From Tridacna crocea (lineage: Eukaryota > Mollusca > Bivalvia > Cardiida > Cardiidae), in NCBI GenBank assembly GCA_943736015.1, contig OX031061.1:54132192-54196191 (forward strand): 64,000 bases of DNA, given 5' to 3'. Shown one piece after another: positions 36,901 to 45,900 of this stretch. The translations under genes and the position numbers were made by a program. The notes under the pieces are model-generated. The model searched no databases. It was given only the letters and a program-made list of their open reading frames with translations, and had not been told where the DNA came from. The stretch's first letter is position 1. Each line of letters begins with the position of its first letter.

Positions 36901-39900
36901 TTTAGATTTTCAATTATATCGTCAACATTTCTTTTTCCATTTAACTGATTAGGTGACATTTTTTTGAAAGTTGTCAGCTATCGTCTCTTTGCATCCCGCA
37001 TGGGTCACATAGTTTGACTTGTGATTTAATGTCGTTGTTTTTCATTATCACACTATAGCCTTTTATCTCGTGTTGATTTGGGAGATTGAGTCTGCGTTAC
37101 ATTAAGTAGTAGAACGCAGTTATTGTATTCCTTGAAGTCCCTTGCGATGCTTTGGTTTCCTTTTGCAGCCAATGTAGATCAACATCAGCCTGCACAAAAC
37201 ATGCAGTCTGGTGTTTGATCTGCATCTTCTGCCTTGCTGAGGCATTCTGGCCAAAGACAACCTTGAAATGTGTGTTATTCCTGTATTGAATTAATTTATT
37301 CTACACTGAATTTATTTGTTCTACATTGAATTTATTTGTCCTGCATTGACTTAATTAACTCTACCTTGAAATTATTTATTCTACATTGAATTTATCTATT
37401 CTACAGTGAGTTTATTTATCATACATTGAATTTAGTTATCTTTCATTGAATTTATTTATTAATGAGTAAATTTATTCTATATTGAAATTATTTATTCTAC
37501 ATCAAATTTATTTATTCTACATCAAATTTATTTATTCTACATTGAATTTATTGAGCCTTCTCTGGATTAATTGTTTACACTTTAATTTTCCAACACTATT
37601 TTCTAAAATTGTTATTGAAAACATTGAAGTCTGATATTTGATCTATACTGGGCGAAAAAAGGGACTACAATAATTGTGAAAGACACTTAACAGGCAAAAT
37701 AGGTTTCGAACCGAATGACTTATAAAGGAAACATATTGCAAATGAAATAAGCAGACGGCAATCAGTATTTCGTGTGGCAACTGTAATGCAAATGTTGTAA
37801 TTTGTATCTGTTGTTTTATATTTATGTATGCATGACACTTTTGGCAGTTTATATATCTATTTTGTCATATTAAACATTTAGATTGTATTACTTTACTCTC
37901 AAAACACCAAGGACAAATTCAGTTTACTGTGTGTGTGGTTAGTGTTGGCCAAGATCAGATTCTACAAAGTGTGCCGTCTGAGCTCTGATCTACAAGATAT
38001 TCTGCTTGAATACACTGAAAATATTAAGAAATATGCTTTCTTTGTTTACCTTAACTCATTACCAAACAACAAAATTTTAGATTAGTCCAAATCGAAAGCA
38101 TTTGCAGACGACAAAATAAAAGTGACTGAAAATTTGAAATTTGTTTTGTGAAGGGTAGAAAACATTGTGGGAAAAGGAGAAAATGCTGGTTACCAGCATT
38201 TTCTCCTTTTCCCACAATGTTTTCTAAAGGCTTCTTTCTCAGGGGCGTCAAAAGTAGGGATTGTGTGGTAATGGGTTAAGTCAATTTCTCTCTTTTATAC
38301 TTTAACCCCTGGAACTGAACAATCCTTCAGAAAATGTTGCAGAAAAATGGAGAAAATCCTGTTAATCAGCATATTTCCTCCTTTTTCAGCTTGTTTTTTT
38401 CTACCCTTTCCAAGACATATCAAATCAATTAGGACACAATTAGGACAAATTCAATTTGTTGTCTGCAAATGCTTTCAGTTTAGGTCAGTCAGTAACAAAA
38501 TAATCCCTGGTTTTCATGACCATGCAAAGGAAGGCTTTTGAAAACGTAGTGGGAAAAGGAGAAAATGCTGGTAACCAGCATTTTCTCCTTTTCCTACAAT
38601 GTTTTCTACCCTATCAAAGACAGAAATCATCATTTGAGTTTCAGTTAAATTGTTGACTGTGAGTGCTTTCCATTTTTTCAGTTCCAATGTTTCATCATTT
38701 GGCAAAGGGTTTGATATAAATATATATACTTATGTGTTTTGTTTGAATTTTTGTAGATGTAAACCAAGAGCAGAGCTCTCTGTGTAATGTTCCCCCTACT
38801 TATAGTGAACCTGTATGCATGCCAGAGTTTAGTAACCACGCCAACCATGATGACCACCCGTTATTTAATTCAGGTAGATTTAGCGCTGATTTTAAATTCG
38901 CTGTATTGCATTAACTCTCGGTATAGGTACATGTAGTTTTTTTTTTGAGTGATCATAACGAAGTTGCATATTTAAGTCCTTACACTTTAACAAAATTTTA
39001 GACTTGGCAATCATGTTGAAAGCATTTTGTAGATATTTTATGCTGTTTATAAGCATTTTGTTTTTTTCTCCACAATGTTTTTAAAATTCTTCTTCCTGAG
39101 AGTCATTGAAATAAGAAGTGTGTTCCAAAGCATTACATGCTGGAATGGTCACATTGGTATTGGGTCAGTGAGATATGTTCCGAACTTTAACATGCTTTAG
39201 TATGATGTGTACTTTTAATTTATTAAGTCATAAGTCAAATCTTGAATAAGGGGAAAAGGCACATTATTACATAGGAAATACAATAAATTTAAGATAAGAC
39301 ATTGGACAAATAAAAATGAAAAATAATCTTTTTTTGCAAGAATTTCTTTTAAAAAAGCAAAGAAGTGAAATGTAGTTGTAACATTGTCTTGAAGTGTGCT
39401 AAAGTAAACAATGCATGGGTATACGAAATATCACAATTTTGTTTTCAGTGGATTCAAAACATGATTTTGTAGACTAGTTTACTAATTCTATGTTGTAATG
39501 TTTCCGTCTGTAAGTGCATTTGATGAGTCTAAGTGTCAGTTTTGTGATAAATACTGTTATCAGAAATGCGAAAAAAGTATTATTGATGATTGTTAATTCC
39601 AGCCGAGTCATGAAATGGAAAAGATGTGAAAAGAACATCTAGTTAGTTTGACTCAACATCTGATAAAATTTGTTTTCTTTTTTAGGTTATAACCAATCAA
39701 CAGAAAGTCAAGTTTCCCCACCTGTTCAAAGTACCCAGCCAGCCTTTACAGAAAATAAATGTAAGTATATTTAACCCTTTACCACACAATCCTGACTTTT
39801 AACGACCCTGTTAAAGAAGCCTTCTGAAAACATTGTGGGTATAGGAGAAAATGCTGGTCACCAGCATTGTCTCCTATTCCCACAATGTTATCTTTCCTTC

Positions 39901-42900
39901 CCTAAAACAAGTTCAGATTCTAGACATGTTTGTCATCTGCAAATGCTCTCAATTAGAATCAGTCTAAAATTTTGTTGTTTGGTAAAGAGTTAACCCTGTC
40001 CCATTTATATTGTCACCTGCAAATGCTTTTAATTGGACCAGTGTAAAAAAAAAATTTCGTTTGGTAATTAGTCAAATCTAATTATCTTCACCAGATCATA
40101 AAATTCTAGAACTTATCATTTTCAGAGTATATGATCCGAATTGAAAGCATTTACAGACCAAAAAAATTGAAAGACTTAAATCTTCTAGAAAACATTATAC
40201 ATGTATAAGAAACTGTTCAGAGATAAAAATTATTTGTGTGAATTAAGCAAGGACTTTGGTGCATGCCTCAGTTTTCATTGTGGGGGAGTGATGATTTGTT
40301 GGGCAATACAAAAACTTTTCTCACTACATCAAAAGGCAATTAACAGCAGAAGGTAAAGTAAACTTAATGAAGTCTACATGACTTGAGCTGTTAGATTTAG
40401 CCTTTTACCAAAATTGCAAAATTTTATAGTTGTTTGAAAACTGAAAGCACTTGTAAACAGCAAATTGATGTGACTCAAGTTTAAAATTCTGAAGGATAGA
40501 AAATGTTGTGGGAAAAGGAGAAAATGCTGGTTATCAGCATTTTCTCCTATTTCCTTAATGTTTTCAAAAGCCTTCATTGGGTTGCAAAAACATTTGGAAT
40601 TGTTTGTTTAAGGATTTAGAAGACGATGCTTGCTCTATGGAATTTTGAAACAAGATTAGGTAAGAATGTCAGGATGAAATATGGTCATTCTGTCACATGT
40701 TAAACTAGACGTTCCATTGCAGTGACATCCTTTCTGAGGGAGCTATTTTTGTCCTATTTTATAGGTAATGCTTTCCAGCTGTCTGACACGATGCAAACAC
40801 TTAGTGATGTTGTTAGTGCGTACGAAGACAATTCTGACTATCACAGTCTAGAGGGAATACAACACAGTTACTATGGTGATCAGAGCCCAACAGAGTTCTA
40901 TCCCATGATACCAGAGCAGAAATATCGGCCTCCACCACTGAAGAGTAGCATGTGCAGAGGTTAGTTGTTGTCCATTGTATATCGTCAGTAGTTTTTATTA
41001 TAGAAAAAAATTCTCCTGTCAAAAATGAAAAGGGAAGACCTTGGGTGTCAAGACTTGATCCAGCATTGGCTGAAGTGTCAATGAGAAGGAGTGGTTCACA
41101 CTTCTTAGCCAAGTCTCTGCCTTTACTTAAAGGTCAAGACTCTATTTAGAAAGAATGCTTGGCACACTGAAAATAGCCAAAACTAGAGCATTCTTTTTTC
41201 AGAAGATAATTTATTCTTTGGAACATCTACACACCCTGGAAATGCCTCTTTTCATTCTTTTGAAACATGAAGATACCCTTAAGATGCCTCTTGCTTTGAG
41301 CTATTTACTCCATATTTCACAATAATTTGTGGTAATGTATACACTTAACGTAGTGGACCCATAATAGAAAACAGCTATTTCTACTATAATATTATCCTAC
41401 AAAATTTTTTAAGATTAAAAATGATTATTATTGTACTTCTTTCACCGAGCCACTTTTTCCTTTTTGTCCTTCCTAGAAATTATCATTTAGCCAGTTTTTC
41501 CTTTTTGTCCTTCCTAGAATTATCATTTACAAATCTTAAACCACAATATTCTCATTACAAAGGGATATGATTACCTCCCTGTCCTGGAAACTAACTAAAG
41601 TATCAACAACTAATTTCAAGATAGACATCAAAGGAATTTCTGGTCGGTTAAAAATGTGCAAAAGTATTATATCTGTATCAATCTGTCTTTGTCAGCTATC
41701 AAGAAATTTTATTCCATGCCGCACTAGAAGTATTATGGGTCCACTACCTATAGGCTATTTCCTTTCACCTTTTATGACAAAATCCTAAGTTTAAAGGACC
41801 ATTAGACAGAGAGCTTTTGAAAACATTGGGAAAAAAGGAAAAAACCTTGTTTACTCTTTTTCCCACAATATATTCCATTTAGATGAAGGCAAGTTTTATC
41901 ATTGGAGCCACCTTTGTTTTCTGCAAAATGTTTTCAATTTGGATAAGTCTTAAATTGTACTGGTATAGTACAGAGATAGGTCTAATATTCATATATTTAG
42001 AAGCCTGTTGGTTAGAAATGTACATAAATGAAAGGTATGGAGTAAACTGAGGAAAAACTGAATAACCGAAAAATTACAACAGGAAGTGAGGTCATATATA
42101 TATGTTGTTATGTATACTCAAGTTTCATACTTTAAATAGATTTGAATATATACAAAATTCAAATGTGAAAGTATCAGTGGTATCAAACTTACATGTTTTA
42201 CATTAGGGCAGAAACTTGAATATTCATTGTGACTAGGTTTGAAACATTAGAGCGTAATTCTAGAAGTTAATAGAATAATTTGTATTTTTGCTCAACTTTT
42301 CCTGCCTATCCTAAAAAACTCTAGTTTATTGAAAGGAATAAAGCTTTTATGCCATATTTCTGCAGACAAAATTGTAATGCACATTATCAGACAAGTGACA
42401 AGTTCTCTAATATTGGCTGTCTTTCAAAAAAATCTTAGAGATTCTCATTGCTGCCTTCTTTCTTGGCTCTAAGATGTCCGTGTAAGCACTTTTCCCAACA
42501 TTTTGAAAATAAAGATGTCAAAACTTGGCTATTGAAAAGGGTATCCATTAGGCAAGGGGAGGTATCCCTGTAGGATTAATGACACTGGTATGACCCTCAT
42601 TTTACTGGGTATTTCCACTTCAAAAGCACCTGCAGCCAAGCTATGACACCACTACTTGGTGCTCTTATTCCATCACTGCCCTTTCAGATTAACCCATTAC
42701 CACACAATCCCTACTTTTGACGCCCCTGAGAAAGAAGCCTTTTGAAAACACTGTAGGAAAAGGAGAAAATGCTGGTAACCAGCATTTTCTCCTTTTCCCA
42801 CAGTGTTTTCTACCCTTTCCAGAACAAATTTCAATTTTTCATTCACCTTTATTTTGTCGTCTGCAAATAATTTCAATTTGAACCAGTCTAAAATTTTGTT

Positions 42901-45900
42901 GTGTGGTAAAGAGTTAACCCTTTGACAAACAATCCCTGGTTTTTATGACCTTGAGAAAGAACCCTTTTGAAAGCATTTGGGAAAAGGAGAAAATGCTGGT
43001 AACCAGCATTTTCTACTTTTCCTACAATGTTTTCTGCCCTTCTGGAAACAATTTTAAATTTTCGAGTTACATTTATTTTGTTGTCTGCGAGTGCTTTTAA
43101 TTTGGACCAGTCTAAAATTTTGTCGTTTGGGAAAGGGTTAAGTAGACATTGTAGACAAAGACTCAGACTACAGAAAATGATTTTTTCCTTTACAAATAGA
43201 AGAGAAACATGTAAAAGGGAATAGTAAGAATGGTAAAGTTCATAGATTTTTGGAACTTGTTTCTGGTCAGTGTGATAAATCATGTTGTTCCTTTACCAAC
43301 CCATTCCATATATGACTATGAGGGAAAAGGCTTTTTTAACAAGTTGGGAAAACAAGATGATCTTGGTTGAAGCTGTTTTGCATAAATGTTTTGTTCTTTC
43401 TGGCAGACAAATCCAATATAATTGGTTATTTTCTGATACTTTTAGTTTGGAGTCATTTTATATTAATTGCATGGTAAGGAGTAAAAACTATGAAGTCTAA
43501 CTGATTGTTTTCCCTGTTTAAAATTTACAGGTCAATTTATACCACAAGAAGCTCACACCCAGCCACAGACGGAAAGCTACTTTGATCAGCCCCACCAGTA
43601 TCAGATGGTTCCCAATATCAAAACAGAGATGCCATGGTCGCACCATGACTACCCAGGGTGCCGAGATCTAAATGGCAGCTGGTCTCCGACCGATCTCAGA
43701 ACAAATATGTCCAGAGCAGGGTACCACCCCTTGCACAATATCGGTGATATGGCACTTGCACAGGGTGCTGACAATAAACCCATGATACAGGCAGCAGCTC
43801 TAGCTGGTTATTCAGGTAGGTTGCATTCTTAACCGATTACAAAGAAGCCCTGGATTTTACGACCTTGAGATAGAAGCCTTTTGAAAACATTGTGGGAAAA
43901 GGAGAAAATGCTGGTAACCAGCATTTTCTCCTTTTCCCACAATGTTTTCAACCCTGCTGGAAACAGATTTCAATTTTTGAGTTACATTTATTTTGTTGTC
44001 TGCAGATGCTTTCAATGTGGACCAGTCTAAAACTTTGTTGTGTTGTAAAGAGTTAACTCTTTAACCCTTTACTCCATAGATACTCATTTTGACATATCAA
44101 CAATAGACAGCTTTTGAAAACATTGTGGAAAATGAAGAAATTGCTCGTAACGAGCAATTACTCCTTTTCCCTCAATGTTTTCCACTCAATCAGATATTTA
44201 TATCCTCGTTTGACCATATTTTTGACATCATATCTTTATTTGCTGCTGAAATGGAAGAGCCTCAAATTGGCATATCAGGTAAAGGGTTAACAGATAAAGG
44301 TGAAGATTTTAGACTTGACAAAATTTTAGACACACTGGGCTGGTTAGTATTAATCCTCTACTACACAATCCCGAGTTTTGTCGAAAAGCCTTTTGAAAAC
44401 ATTTTTGGGAAAAGGAGAAAATGCTGGTAACCAGCATTTTCTCCTTTTCCCACAGTGCTTTCTAAAATTTCAAAATTAAATTTATTCATTTTAGAAACTA
44501 ATAGTTGGTTGTCAGCAAATGCTTTCAATTTGGAAGAGTCCAAAATATGGTCGAGTGGTACAGGGTTAATTAACTCATTACCAAACGGCAATATTTTAGA
44601 CATGTCCAAATCAAAAGCATTTGAATAAGACAAAATAAAAGTGACTGAAAGTTTGAAAGTTGTTTTGGGAAGGGTAAAAAATATTGTGGGAAAAGGAGAA
44701 AATGCTGATTACGAACATTTTCTCCTTTTCCCACAATGTTTTCTAAAGGCTTCTTTCTCAGGGTCTTCATAAATCAGGATTGTGTTGTAATGAGTTAAAG
44801 AGGGCTACAACAGATGAGGTAAATGTAGCTAATAAAGAAGGGATATCTTTGTGAAAAGTGAGAAATGATCGTGACAAGAGAAGAAAATGCTTTTATTAAA
44901 ACTATTACCATTCATGTCGGGATTTTATATCTTTTTGATAAAGGCATAATGATTTTACGTCATTGTTTTCATGAAAATGAATATTTTATTTGACATGAAT
45001 ATTACCATTGAATAATATATTATAATTAAATGAAGTGAAAATATCACGTAGGTCTGTAACAGCACATGTTTCAGATGTCATCCCTTTCGTTTGATGATGA
45101 CTGTTCATTATCTGATCGTAAATTTGACTGTTTACCGCTTTATCAGACTGATGAGTCCTTTTGAAAACTTTGTAGGAAAAGGAGAAAATGCTGGTAACCA
45201 GCATTTTCTCCTTTTCCCACAAAGTTTCGTACTCTATCAAAGAGAAATTGCATCGTTTGAGTCTCTGTGAAGTTATCGTCTGCAAATACTGAGTTTTAAC
45301 GTCACATAGGAAATTGCCTATTGACAACTATGTTTAGCTCTTTACCAAACAATCTCTGGTTTTTACAACCCTGAGATAGAAGCCTTTTGAAAACGACAAG
45401 CCTTTTGAGATAGAAGCCTTTTGCTGGTAACCAGCATTTTCTCCTTTTTCCACAATATTTTTCATCCTGTTGGAAACAATTTTCAGTTTTTGAGTTAAGT
45501 GTATTTTGTCATCTGTTTGTGCTTTTAGTTTGGACCAGTCTAAAATTTGTCGTTTGGTAAAGGGTTAAAAAGGAGAAAATGCTAAATAGCAGCATTTTCT
45601 TCTTTTTCCACAAGGTTTTTTACATTTACACAGACAGTTATCCTCATTTCAGCAAAATTTAATATGCTGCCTGCAAATGTTTTCAATTTGGACCAGTCTA
45701 CAATTTTGTTGTCTGACAAAGAGTTGAAGTGCTACAAATGTATTTAAAACCTTTTCAATAAAACCATGTTGTTGTCATATTTCAGGCAGCACAATGTAAC
45801 TTTTATAATAAGACCATATTTGTTTTCTTATATCAGGCAGCGGACCAATACAGCTATGGCAGTTTTTACTAGAACAACTGACAGACAAATCTTGCCAGCA

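Noticed and set aside
43287-43530. A further ETS exon just upstream of exon 7
   Set aside because: The open frame is a decayed PB-A copy; no donor fits the phase, and joining exon 6 to exon 7 directly keeps the frame.
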